DNA of 64,000 bases from Rhodospirillaceae bacterium. Lineage in GTDB: Bacteria > Pseudomonadota > Alphaproteobacteria > SHVP01. Shown piece after piece: positions 26,783 to 35,515 of the stretch. Position numbers and translations under genes: made by a program. Position 1 is the stretch's first letter. The number at the start of each line of letters is the position of its first letter. Below the pieces are notes generated by a model. That model was given only the letters and a program-made list of their open reading frames with translations, ran no database searches and had not been told where the DNA came from. The DNA lies in the NCBI GenBank assembly GCA_002722055.1, contig PBKD01000010.1, forward strand, positions 1 through 64,000, written 5' to 3'.

Positions 26783-27911
26783 AATATGTAATAGGTGCAT
26801 TTATGATAGCACTGTGCCAAATATATCTTTTAACTCACAAAATATTTGTAATTATTGTGATCAACATGATGAATTAGAAAAAGAGTATCCACTGGGGGCT
26901 GATGGTAAAAAAAAACTAGAATTACTTATTAACCAAATAAAAAAAGCTGGGAGAAAAAAGAAATATGATTGCGTTATTGGAGTGAGTGGTGGCTGTGATT
27001 CTTCTTTTTTATTGTATAAATTAGTTAGTTATGGACTTAGACCACTTGCTGTACATTTTGATAATACTTGGAATTCTGCAATATCTACAATGAATATTGC
27101 TAAGGTTACTTCTAAACTCGGAATAGATTTATTCACTTATGTGGTTGATAACAAAGAATATGATGAGATATATAAAGCTTTTTTATTATCAGGTGTTCCA
27201 GATATTGAGGCTCCAACAGATATTGGTATTGCCACAACTCAGTATCTTGCAGCAGCAAAATATAATATTAAGTATATAATTGAGGGTCACTCATTTAGGA
27301 CAGAAGGAATTTCTCCGCTTGGTTGGTTGTATATGGATGGAAAATATATTCAAAGTGTCCTTAAAAATTATAGTAATCAAAAAATTAAAACTTTCCCAAA
27401 CTTAACATTATTTAAACAGTTGAAGTGGATGGTTCTTAATAGATTTAAAAGAGTTAGGCCTCTATATTATATGGACTATAACAAAAAATTAGCTATGGAA
27501 ATTTTGAAAGATAAATTTAACTGGGAATGGTATGGAGGCCATCATTTAGAAAATCAATTTACAGCTTTTTATCATAGATATTTTATGCCAAAAAAATTTG
27601 CAATTGACCAACGACTTTTAGGTTATGCCGCTTTAACTAGATCTGGTCAGATTATAAGAGATGATGCTTTGGAGATGATGAAAGCTTCTCCCTCAGGCCA
27701 AGAAATAGATGAAATTTTATACTTAGTAAAAAAAAGGCTTTGCTATAGTGATAATGAATTCCAATCGATAATGAATATAGCAAAAAAAAATTATAAAGAT
27801 TTTAAAACTTATAAAAAAACATTTGAGAAACTTAAGCCATTTTTTTATATTATGTATAAACTAGATTTAGTTCCAAAAAGCTTTTATATAAAATATACAA
27901 AATCTGACTAA
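26766..27911 (+). CDS. wbpG: N-acetyl sugar amidotransferase, WbpG/PseA-like
   Basis: A 381-residue ATP-dependent amidotransferase. The N-terminus has a likely zinc-binding set, Cys8-x2-Cys11 and Cys28-x2-Cys31. The PP-loop SGGCDSS at residues 74-80 binds ATP, and the family motifs EAPTDIGIATTQYLAA and EGHSFRTEGISP follow. It converts an N-acetyl group of a UDP- or CMP-linked sugar to an acetamidino group using ammonia from the HisH/HisF-like pair. The GTG start at 26766 lies inside hisF2 and is needed to include the first CxxC. The end converges on the peroxiredoxin gene. Confidence 0.85.
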   Translation: MINQYKICNRCIYDSTVPNISFNSQNICNYCDQHDELEKEYPLGADGKKKLELLINQIKKAGRKKKYDCVIGVSGGCDSSFLLYKLVSYGLRPLAVHFDNTWNSAISTMNIAKVTSKLGIDLFTYVVDNKEYDEIYKAFLLSGVPDIEAPTDIGIATTQYLAAAKYNIKYIIEGHSFRTEGISPLGWLYMDGKYIQSVLKNYSNQKIKTFPNLTLFKQLKWMVLNRFKRVRPLYYMDYNKKLAMEILKDKFNWEWYGGHHLENQFTAFYHRYFMPKKFAIDQRLLGYAALTRSGQIIRDDALEMMKASPSGQEIDEILYLVKKRLCYSDNEFQSIMNIAKKNYKDFKTYKKTFEKLKPFFYIMYKLDLVPKSFYIKYTKSD

Positions 27912-27930
27912 GAAATTATATATTCACTAG

Positions 27931-28605
27931 TTATTTTATTTTCTGTATATTTTTAATCGATACAAACCTTAAATATGGGAGAGGATCTCGCCATCCTTTT
28001 GGGTAAATTTTTATTGCTTCCTCGTTGCTAACTTTTGGAGGAATAATAACATCATCATCTTTTTTCCAATTTACTGGAGTAGCGACATTATAATCTTCAG
28101 TAAGTTGACATGAATCAAGGAGTCTTAGAATTTCATCAAAATTTCTTCCTGTACTCATAGGGTATGTAAGCATTGCCTTAATTTTTTTATCTGGGCCAAT
28201 CAAAAAAACTGAACGAACTGTTGCATTATCTGCAGCAGATCTTTCTTCAGAACTTCCTTCAGAATTTGCAGGTAACATATTAAATAATTTTGCAATTTCT
28301 AAATTTGGGTCAGCAATTAGAGGGTAGTTTACCTCAAATCCTTGAGAAATTCTAATATCATTTTTCCAGTTTTGATGATCAGAAATTGTATCTACACTTA
28401 TACCTATTATTTTACAGTTTCTATTCTTGAATTCTTCACTAAGTTTTGCCATATATCCCAATTCTGTAGTACATACTGGTGTGAAATCTTTAGGATGTGA
28501 AAAAAGAACAGTCCAAGAATTATTAATCCACTTATGAAAACTAATTGTACCTTCGGTTGTTTCAGCATTAAAATCAGGGACAAAATCATTTATTCTGAGT
28601 GTCAT
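27931..28605 (-). CDS. 1-Cys peroxiredoxin (Prx6 type)
   Basis: Thiol peroxidase of 224 residues that reduces hydrogen peroxide and organic peroxides. The peroxidatic cysteine is in DFTPVCTTELG near residue 47. GISVDTISDHQNWKNDI and the C-terminal block VATPVNWKKDDDVIIPP are typical of the Prx6 subgroup. No resolving cysteine in the 2-Cys position is seen. It is divergent from an Lrp-type regulator across 134 AT-rich bases. That pairing may be regulatory, but no operator could be read. Confidence 0.92.
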   Translation of the reverse strand: MTLRINDFVPDFNAETTEGTISFHKWINNSWTVLFSHPKDFTPVCTTELGYMAKLSEEFKNRNCKIIGISVDTISDHQNWKNDIRISQGFEVNYPLIADPNLEIAKLFNMLPANSEGSSEERSAADNATVRSVFLIGPDKKIKAMLTYPMSTGRNFDEILRLLDSCQLTEDYNVATPVNWKKDDDVIIPPKVSNEEAIKIYPKGWRDPLPYLRFVSIKNIQKIK

Positions 28606-28739
28606 ATTGAATTCCTTATCAAAAATATTGTAATATAGAAAATTATTCCAAAATTAACAATATTTATATTTAAAAAGAAATAAAATTTCTATATAGTTGT
28701 TTTTTTAAAATTTCTTTTTTTATTTATGTGGTTTCGTGA

Positions 28740-29189
28740 ATGGATGATTTAGATATTAAAATTCTTAGAATTCTTCAATCAGATTGTAGTTTAACTGTTT
28801 CAGAAATTGGAAAGAAGGTTGGTTTGTCCTCTTCTCCTTGTTGGAAAAGGATTAACAAGCTTATTAAAGATAAAATAATTATTAAACAAGCAGCAATTCT
28901 TAATCAAAAAAAACTTGGTTATAATTTAGTTGCTTTTGTAAGTATCAAAACCGCCAATCATTCAGAAGAATGGTTAAAAAATTTCTCAAAGAAAATTTCT
29001 TTAATGCAAGAAGTTATAGAGTTTTATAGAATGGCTGGTGATGTTGATTACATGCTAAAGGTGATTGTTAAAGATATTGAGCAGTATGATACTTTTTATA
29101 AAAAAATTATCGAAACTGAAGGTTTAAAAGAAGTTTCTTCAAGGTTTTCAATGGAAGTGATTAAAAATGATATATCAATTCCTATATAA
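28740..29189 (+). CDS. Lrp/AsnC-family transcriptional regulator
   Basis: A 149-residue regulator with an N-terminal winged helix (MDDLDIKILRILQSDC then VSEIGKKVGLSSSPCWKRINKL, the recognition helix) and a C-terminal RAM ligand domain (EFYRMAGDVDYMLKVIVKDIEQYD). Members sense amino acids and control their metabolism or transport. Candidate targets are the divergent peroxiredoxin gene and nearby amine and amino acid catabolic genes; this is inference. The length is typical of the family. Confidence 0.92.
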   Translation: MDDLDIKILRILQSDCSLTVSEIGKKVGLSSSPCWKRINKLIKDKIIIKQAAILNQKKLGYNLVAFVSIKTANHSEEWLKNFSKKISLMQEVIEFYRMAGDVDYMLKVIVKDIEQYDTFYKKIIETEGLKEVSSRFSMEVIKNDISIPI

Positions 29190-29229
29190 TTTAACTTATA
29201 CAATTCTTTTATAAATTCAAAATAAGTTT

Positions 29230-29892
29230 ATGGATTACACAAATAATCAAGAGGCACGAAGGATAGAGTGGTTTAGATATTACTCAGAAAAGCGAATTAC
29301 GCATCAGTGGTTTCAAGTGCATTTGTTAAAAGATTTAGCAAATGTTAATTCAGTTTTAGAAATTGGTCCAGGATTAGGCTTAGTATCATCAATGTTACAT
29401 AATGTTGGATTTAAAGTTACAACTATTGACTATTTACCTAATCAATACCCCCATCCAGAAATTAAATATTTTAAAAAGGAAATTATGGAATTAAATTCAG
29501 ATGAAATTTCTGGTTATGATTGTATTATTTGTTGCGAGACCCTTGAGCATCTATTATGGGATGATATAGATAGTATCTTAAATAAATTTCACTCTAGTAG
29601 ATGTGAATGGGTTTTAATCTCTGTGCCTTATCAAGGTTTCCAATTAGACTTTAGGTTATATTTTAATCTTTATAAGTTTAAAAAATACTTCTCTTTAAAA
29701 ATTTTAAAATTTCTTAAAAATTTTAAATTTGATAAAGAGGCAGATCCATATGGTCATAAATGGGAAGTAGGCTATAAAAAGTATAGTCTTTCTAAACTTG
29801 AGAAAAAAATTAAGAAATCTGGTTTTAAAATATACAAAAGAGAATTTTCTTCTCCATGCAGGTCAGTTTTTTTTGTTTTAAAAAATATTTAA
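29230..29892 (+). CDS. Class I SAM-dependent methyltransferase
   Basis: A 220-residue Rossmann-fold methyltransferase. Motif I is SVLEIGPGLGLVSS near residue 45, the acidic end of strand 2 is TTIDYLPNQ, and motif IV is YDCIICCETLEH near residue 100. Downstream it contains VLISVPYQGFQ. The C-terminal part is lysine-rich. The substrate is unknown; similar short methyltransferases act in glycan or secondary metabolism. It follows the Lrp-type gene by 40 bases and converges on ridA with a 4-base gap. Confidence 0.78.
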   Translation: MDYTNNQEARRIEWFRYYSEKRITHQWFQVHLLKDLANVNSVLEIGPGLGLVSSMLHNVGFKVTTIDYLPNQYPHPEIKYFKKEIMELNSDEISGYDCIICCETLEHLLWDDIDSILNKFHSSRCEWVLISVPYQGFQLDFRLYFNLYKFKKYFSLKILKFLKNFKFDKEADPYGHKWEVGYKKYSLSKLEKKIKKSGFKIYKREFSSPCRSVFFVLKNI

Positions 29893-29896
29893 ACTT

Positions 29897-30292
29897 TTAA
29901 TGTTTAGCTGCTATTGCATTGATCTCCAAAAGTAACTCTGGATATGCTAGTGAATTAACATAAATTAATGTGCCTGCCCACGCATGTTTACCAAAGTGTT
30001 TTGCGCTAGCCTCAACTAAGATATCTAGATTACTTTTTTCTTTAATCATAAAAATGGTTCCCATGACTAAATCTTCTACTGACATATCAGCATCATTAAG
30101 AACTTTCACTATATTAGAATAAGTATTTTCTGCTTGTTCGGCGAATGTCGATGGTAAAAAACCATTAATATCGTAACCAGCTTGACCTGCAATATACAAA
30201 GTTTTAGCCCCATAGGGCACTTCTATAGCATGAGACCATTTTCCTCCAGGTTTTGGAAGCGTTTTTGGGTTTCTGAATATATTCTTTGTCAT
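29897..30292 (-). CDS. RidA/YjgF-family protein
   Basis: A 131-residue Rid-family protein; RidA members hydrolyse reactive enamines and imines made by PLP enzymes. Visible framework: GKWSHAIEVPYGAKTLYIAGQAGYD, the conserved EQAENTYSNIVKVLNDAD helix, and the end LAYPELLLEINAIAAK. The classic Arg105 context (xxRxxVE) is not present; the equivalent stretch reads AYPELLLEI. That suggests a non-archetypal Rid subgroup. Its start overlaps the sthA stop by 4 bases (ATGA), so the two are co-translated. Confidence 0.82.
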   Translation of the reverse strand: MTKNIFRNPKTLPKPGGKWSHAIEVPYGAKTLYIAGQAGYDINGFLPSTFAEQAENTYSNIVKVLNDADMSVEDLVMGTIFMIKEKSNLDILVEASAKHFGKHAWAGTLIYVNSLAYPELLLEINAIAAKH

Positions 30293-31713
30293 TTAATATT
30301 TTTCAATCTCTTTTCATCTTTTTTTTGTTTAGCTCCAAGTGCATCATACGTTGCATATTTATACATTTCACCAAGTGTTGGATAGTTAAAGCAAGTTTGA
30401 ATAAATAAATCTGCTGTAGCAAATGTCATAAGACCTATCAAGCCAATGTGAACTAATTCACTTGCGTTCTCTCCTATGATTTGAACACCCAGAAGCCTCA
30501 TATCGTTTGCATCAAATAGGAGTTTAGTGAACCCATCTTTATCACCTATTATTTGCCCTCTAGCATTTGAACTAGCATTTGCTCTACCTACTACATAATC
30601 AATATTTTTTTCTTTAAGACTCATTTCTGTCTCACCAGCCATTGAACATTCAGGTATAGTGTATATTCCATATGGTAATATAGGAGCCAATGATGTTTTA
30701 TATTTCAAGTCAAATGCATGAACCATTGCTATTCGAGCCTGTTCCATAGAAGTAGATGCAAGAGCAGGAAAACCAATTACATCTCCAACAGCATAAATAT
30801 GAGATTTTTTAGTTTGATAATGATTATTTACAGAAATATTACCTCTTGAATTTGTTTCTATTCCAATACCTTCCAGATTTAAATAGGATGTAGATCCACT
30901 TCTTCCTGTAGCTGCAAGTATATTCTCAACTTTAATATATTCTCCTGTGTCTAGATTAATTAAAAAATTCTTATCTTCTTTTTTAACATTATCTATTTTT
31001 GAAGATAGGACAAGTTTTACTCCTATTCGAGTCATCGCTTGAGCTAATGCTCCTGAAATTTCATCATCAAGAAACGCCAAAACAGTTTCTCTACCTTCTA
31101 CTAGTGTAACTTCAACGCCTAATGCTGCAAACATACAAGCATATTCACACCCGATTACACCGCCACCAGCTACAAGAATACTTTTTGGAATTTTAAGAAT
31201 TTTCAATATTGTATCTGAATCATATACACCGGAGTGTTCAAATGGGATATTTGGGGGCCTAAATGGGTACGAGCCAGTAGCAATTAATATAACATCACCA
31301 TGTATTAAAATTTCTTTAGAATTATTAGGTTTGATAGATATAGTATTTTCATCCACAAAAGAAGCGGAACCTTTGAATAAGTCTATATTATGATTTTCAA
31401 TATTTGTTTTTATTCTCTCTCTCTCAGCTTGTGATACTATCTTCTCTCTGTATAAAAAATCTCTTGCTGTTACTTGGTTTTTGAAATTTACTTCCATACC
31501 ATATAAACCTCTTTGTCTGAACCCTGACAAATATAATGATGTTTCTCGTAGTGTCTTAGATGGAAGTGTTCCGGTATTTGCTGCAGCCCCCCCTAATTCT
31601 TGTTCTTTTTCAATTAAGGCAACTTTTTTTCCAAAGTAAGCTGCTTGAGCAGCTCCCTTTTCTCCACCTGGTCCTGATCCAATTACAACTAAATCATAGT
31701 GTTTATCATCCAT
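30289..31713 (-). CDS. sthA: Si-specific NAD(P) transhydrogenase-like flavoprotein
   Basis: Soluble flavoprotein of 474 residues in the disulfide-reductase superfamily that balances NADH and NADPH pools. The FAD-binding VVIGSGPGGEKGAAQAAYFG is at the start. The region of the redox disulfide reads GGAAANTGTLPSKTLRE, without the CxxxxC of lipoamide dehydrogenases, as expected for SthA. The NAD(P)-binding ILVAGGGVIGCEYA is near residue 175, and the second FAD motif IYAVGDVIGFPALA near residue 305. The dimerisation domain follows. It is upstream of, and coupled to, ridA. Confidence 0.9.
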   Translation of the reverse strand: MDDKHYDLVVIGSGPGGEKGAAQAAYFGKKVALIEKEQELGGAAANTGTLPSKTLRETSLYLSGFRQRGLYGMEVNFKNQVTARDFLYREKIVSQAERERIKTNIENHNIDLFKGSASFVDENTISIKPNNSKEILIHGDVILIATGSYPFRPPNIPFEHSGVYDSDTILKILKIPKSILVAGGGVIGCEYACMFAALGVEVTLVEGRETVLAFLDDEISGALAQAMTRIGVKLVLSSKIDNVKKEDKNFLINLDTGEYIKVENILAATGRSGSTSYLNLEGIGIETNSRGNISVNNHYQTKKSHIYAVGDVIGFPALASTSMEQARIAMVHAFDLKYKTSLAPILPYGIYTIPECSMAGETEMSLKEKNIDYVVGRANASSNARGQIIGDKDGFTKLLFDANDMRLLGVQIIGENASELVHIGLIGLMTFATADLFIQTCFNYPTLGEMYKYATYDALGAKQKKDEKRLKNIK

Positions 31714-31816
31714 TTTAAGCCCTCAAATGTCTAAGCTATACATAGAGTATAATTACGAATGAATTATATCAAAAATTTCAGAATAATGAATCAAAAAAAA
31801 TTTACTTTTAAGAAAA

Positions 31817-33097
31817 TTATATTATCACTTTGTGAAGAGTTATAGATTCGTCTCTTCCTCGAATAGTATAATCTCTTATTTCCTCAGTATCTATTTTTTC
31901 ACTCAATCTCAACTTTACATCTTCTGTGATAAGAACGCTCGTATTAAGTTCTTTACAAGCACTACAGACTCTACTGGCTACATTTACTGCATCCCCAATA
32001 ACTGAAAATTCAATTCTTTCATCACTTCCTATATTACCTACAATACAGTTACCTACATGAATTCCTATTCTGTGTTGAATTTCTGGTAATGATTTTTCTG
32101 CTCTTTCCTTACTCCATTGTCTCATTGCTGTTTGCATTTGTCTTGCACATTCAAATGCATTTTGTGCGTCATTACCTCTTGACCTTGGTGTTCCAAATGT
32201 GGCCATAACAGCATCTCCAATAAACTTATCTACAGTTCCAAAATTTTTAAATATTGGTGCTACCATTCTTTTTTGATATTCAGATAGAAGTTCAACAATT
32301 TCTTCTGCCTTTAAATTTTCACAGATAGAAGTAAACCCTACAATATCTGTAAATAGAACAGCAACAATCTGGTCATTCCCTGACCGAGTATCTGTTTTGA
32401 AGTCAAGTTTTTCAATTTCCTCTCTTATTTCAGGGGAAAAATATCTTCCAAGCTGTTGATTTGTCCGTTCTGCACTTGAAGCATCTGTAGTAATTTTTTC
32501 TATTATCCAACTTAATAAAATAGATATAGCAGCAGTTATAACAAAGATCTGGCATTGGAATATAAACCATGGTTGATTCATTGCAAATTCATCTTGTAAA
32601 GCAATAGTTCCTATGGCCCAAAAAGACTTTGGGTGATTAATTATTGGTAAGATGGTTGAAAAAAGCATTAAGGTGAAAAGTACTGAAAGACCAATAGTTA
32701 TTTTAGGTCTTAATAAAGTTGCTGAAGCTAATATTAAAAGCTGTGGCATTGCAAAAGCGTAATCTAAACTTCTCCCTAAAGGAAAAGGAATAAAATTTTC
32801 TATATCAGCTGTATAATTTGATAGCCATAAATTTACTGCAGCTATACAAACAAAAAGAAGACCATAAACAGATAAACATAGGTTATATGTTTTTTCATTT
32901 ACGTAGTAGGCGCAAGCACCAAATCCAATTGTGAACAGTAGAAAAAAAAGAGGAAACATTCGGTTGGCAAAGTCCGATAGACTATTATCAAAGTATATTT
33001 GGGTTGCTGTTGATAAAAGATTCAGTAAGCATGCAATTGAAGCCGATAATCTTAGACCAGAAACATGTCTATTTATTTTGTGATCTATTTTTTGCAT
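31817..33097 (-). CDS. Membrane-bound class III adenylate/guanylate cyclase
   Basis: A 426-residue protein with about six hydrophobic segments in residues 15-200 and a C-terminal class III cyclase domain (about 240-426). Catalytic metal aspartates are Asp251 in LFTDIVGFTS and Asp295 in DKFIGDAVMATFG, with GIHVGNCIVGNIGS and FSVIGDAVNVASR following. All key elements look intact, so it should make a cyclic nucleotide. The Lys in DKFIGD favours ATP over GTP, but specificity is not certain. It lies 24 bases after an orphan gene and near an HD-GAF gene with a phosphodiesterase-like signature, all on one strand. Confidence 0.9.
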   Translation of the reverse strand: MQKIDHKINRHVSGLRLSASIACLLNLLSTATQIYFDNSLSDFANRMFPLFFLLFTIGFGACAYYVNEKTYNLCLSVYGLLFVCIAAVNLWLSNYTADIENFIPFPLGRSLDYAFAMPQLLILASATLLRPKITIGLSVLFTLMLFSTILPIINHPKSFWAIGTIALQDEFAMNQPWFIFQCQIFVITAAISILLSWIIEKITTDASSAERTNQQLGRYFSPEIREEIEKLDFKTDTRSGNDQIVAVLFTDIVGFTSICENLKAEEIVELLSEYQKRMVAPIFKNFGTVDKFIGDAVMATFGTPRSRGNDAQNAFECARQMQTAMRQWSKERAEKSLPEIQHRIGIHVGNCIVGNIGSDERIEFSVIGDAVNVASRVCSACKELNTSVLITEDVKLRLSEKIDTEEIRDYTIRGRDESITLHKVII

Positions 33098-33121
33098 TTA
33101 AAAAATCAGTAAAGATATAGT

Positions 33122-34030
33122 TTATAATCTGCCTTCATATTTAAGAAGATTCGCATAAAGAGATCCAACTACCATAGACCCTTCATGAGAAGAGTACTCA
33201 AGGTTTCTAATTCCCCTAACAACAGAAAAATATGCTCCTGACCAAAACTTGTTAAAAATGAAGTTTTCAAGGTCGGCATAGGAAGTTAATTGGTATTTTT
33301 TTAAAACATTAGCGCACTCAAGATCATGATATAAAAGTGGTAAATTTTCTTTTAAACCACTTTTGCACAGTATGCTTAAAGACATAGCTGCATTTATTAT
33401 TTCTACACTTAAATTTTTTGACTTTGTTAGAGGAAATAATGTTACTTCATTGAAAATTTCATCTAATTCTGAAAAAAGATGAGGAGAAATTTCTCCCGAG
33501 CTTATTCTTTCATTCATTTCATTTTTAAAGTCCTTCTCATCATAAGAAGGAGTTGATATAAAACTTTCTCTAACGAACTGTGATGATCTTGGTGACATTC
33601 TTCCTATTAGGTGAGAGTCTGTATATTTTGTATCATTCATATCATTTAGAAAACTAAATGGTTTTGAGTTTGTATCAGTATTACATGATCCTAATGTTCT
33701 TGATGCATGTATGCATAAAAGTGAAGAGTTAACTTTGAAAACAATTTGATTTTCTATAGCTCCAGATAATACTGACTCGCCCATAAGAATTTCGTTTGCA
33801 AAAATTATAGATGATATGGAGAAGCTATAATCTAAAAAAACCGACCCGTTTAGGCTTATGAAGGCTTTAGCTCTTCCATCTAGAAAGTTTAATTTATTTA
33901 TCTCATGAGTCTCCATAGTGTTATAAAGACGAGTATATTTAGTCTTAATAAAATCTACTAAACTATCAAAATTATCTTTTCCATATCTGATCATTTTAAA
34001 ATACTCATAATTCAAATTGAGTTGCAACAT
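33122..34030 (-). CDS. Conserved-looking orphan protein in a signalling operon
   Basis: A 302-residue protein that I do not recognise. No transmembrane segment or signal peptide is obvious. The composition is mixed alpha/beta, with a hydrophobic strand-rich centre (GSVFLDYSFSISSIIFANEI) and a helical C-terminus. The start as given overlaps the HD-GAF gene by 26 bases. A second ATG at codon 13 (33994, MIRYGKDNFD) would leave a 10-base gap and is equally possible. It is embedded between a nucleotide cyclase and an HD-GAF protein on the same strand, so a role in that signalling unit is inferred. Confidence 0.65.
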   Translation of the reverse strand: MLQLNLNYEYFKMIRYGKDNFDSLVDFIKTKYTRLYNTMETHEINKLNFLDGRAKAFISLNGSVFLDYSFSISSIIFANEILMGESVLSGAIENQIVFKVNSSLLCIHASRTLGSCNTDTNSKPFSFLNDMNDTKYTDSHLIGRMSPRSSQFVRESFISTPSYDEKDFKNEMNERISSGEISPHLFSELDEIFNEVTLFPLTKSKNLSVEIINAAMSLSILCKSGLKENLPLLYHDLECANVLKKYQLTSYADLENFIFNKFWSGAYFSVVRGIRNLEYSSHEGSMVVGSLYANLLKYEGRL

Positions 34031-35384
34031 AATCTGTAACTAAACGAATAAAAGATAAATCTTCATTAGAAGGCAACCTTTTTTCTTCAGAAAAAATTTC
34101 GATAACTGCAGTTACATTAGTCCCAGTAAATATAGGAATAGCAATTCCTGCTTTAACACCAACACTAAGAGCAAGTTTTGCACGTGGAAAAGTATTTATA
34201 TCCAGGGATGAAAAATCTTCATGCCATTGAGGTTCTTTAAACTCTAAACACCTGCCTGGCATACCATGTCCAGACTCAAAGGTTATTCTTTCAGATTCTT
34301 TAATAAATTCTTTTATTTTACTATTTCCTTCTTTAACGGACCAAATTTTTTTACTTCTTAAAACCATTTCATCCTTGTCAAGTTCATAAACATGAGCAAT
34401 CAATCCATCATAGAACTCTAGAAGACCTTTTGCCAACCCTTGGAAGATTTCAAAATTGGTTTCTGCTTTTGAAATTAATTTTAACATTCTGTCAAAAAGT
34501 ATTTGAGCTGAAAGAGAAAAAGTCTCACTTTTTTGTCTTGTGAAAACGTTCTTATAAAGTGAAGTAATCCATTTTTTACCTCTAGGGGATTGCTCAAGAA
34601 TATTTATATGTTCTTTTATATGGTCATACACTGATGACCAAAAAAATTGAGGATAGGTATCTTTAAGATCGACTGGACTTGATATCTTCATCATTTTAGC
34701 TGCGCCAGTTTCTTTAAATTCTAAATAAAGCTTTGATAATTTACTTATATACTTTGGATCCCCCATTTGACCAATTAAATCTGCTGCTTGAACACATGCT
34801 GCAAAGTCATAAAAAGATCCACTTTCATTTGATGAATCTTTATCGGGCACAGGAAAAGTTGTTTCTGAAATAAACTTTTTAACTTTTTCAACATTTATTA
34901 ATGGAAATTCTGAAATTCTCTCTTCTACAAATATTTTACCTCTTTCAACATGATATGGTGTAAGGCTTGCGTCAGTTGAATATTCCTCTAAATCTATAAA
35001 TTTCCCATCTAGAGAAATAATTTGTTTATGATTATTATCTTGTTGGCATATACCTCTTACGTAGCCAATATCATGACAAAGTAAAGCTGCAATATAAGAT
35101 GTTAAGTCCTCACTATTTAATTTACCAATTTTTAAAGAGATAGCTTCAATAATGTCAAGTCCGCACTGAGTAACTAAGGATGTATGTTCCACGTTATGGT
35201 ACGCTGCACTAGATTTTTCTAAGACACTTAGAGCAATATCAAGTACTTTAAATGAGGTATCGTATGCTTCATCAGGTGCATCAGGGCAGACCAATTCAAA
35301 ACATGAAAGTATTGATTTTTTCAGTCTAGCATTAATTAAATAATCCGATGGATAAAAAACGGCCTCAGGTCTTGGAATACGCAA
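34005..35384 (-). CDS. HD-domain and GAF-domain protein, phosphodiesterase-like
   Basis: A 459-residue two-domain protein. The N-terminal HD domain has YHNVEHTSLV at residues 62-71, CHDIGY with His104-Asp105, and Asp202 in AADLIGQMGD. This pattern resembles class I cyclic-nucleotide phosphodiesterases (HNxxH ... HD ... D). The C-terminal 150 residues look like a GAF sensor domain (GHGMPGRCLEFKEPQW and AGIAIPIFTGTNVTAVIEIFS). I infer a cyclic-nucleotide phosphodiesterase or nucleotide hydrolase regulated by a ligand or redox signal. It is first in a three-gene leftward set that ends with a nucleotide cyclase. Confidence 0.75.
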   Translation of the reverse strand: MRIPRPEAVFYPSDYLINARLKKSILSCFELVCPDAPDEAYDTSFKVLDIALSVLEKSSAAYHNVEHTSLVTQCGLDIIEAISLKIGKLNSEDLTSYIAALLCHDIGYVRGICQQDNNHKQIISLDGKFIDLEEYSTDASLTPYHVERGKIFVEERISEFPLINVEKVKKFISETTFPVPDKDSSNESGSFYDFAACVQAADLIGQMGDPKYISKLSKLYLEFKETGAAKMMKISSPVDLKDTYPQFFWSSVYDHIKEHINILEQSPRGKKWITSLYKNVFTRQKSETFSLSAQILFDRMLKLISKAETNFEIFQGLAKGLLEFYDGLIAHVYELDKDEMVLRSKKIWSVKEGNSKIKEFIKESERITFESGHGMPGRCLEFKEPQWHEDFSSLDINTFPRAKLALSVGVKAGIAIPIFTGTNVTAVIEIFSEEKRLPSNEDLSFIRLVTDYVATQFEL

Positions 35385-35515
35385 AGAAACCTCCCAATCT
35401 CCTTACAATATTATTAAAAATAAAATTATTTATAACTAAAAAAATATTATTATGTGATAATTATCACATTTAGCCCAAAAAAGGTATAAAAAGTTTATAT
35501 AAAACAATCAATCTT

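Noticed and set aside
10585..27911. Mobile island with flanking att sites at tRNA-Ser
   Set aside because: No integrase or transposase was seen and I could not find a second copy of the tRNA 3' end to the right, so only a variable region is claimed.
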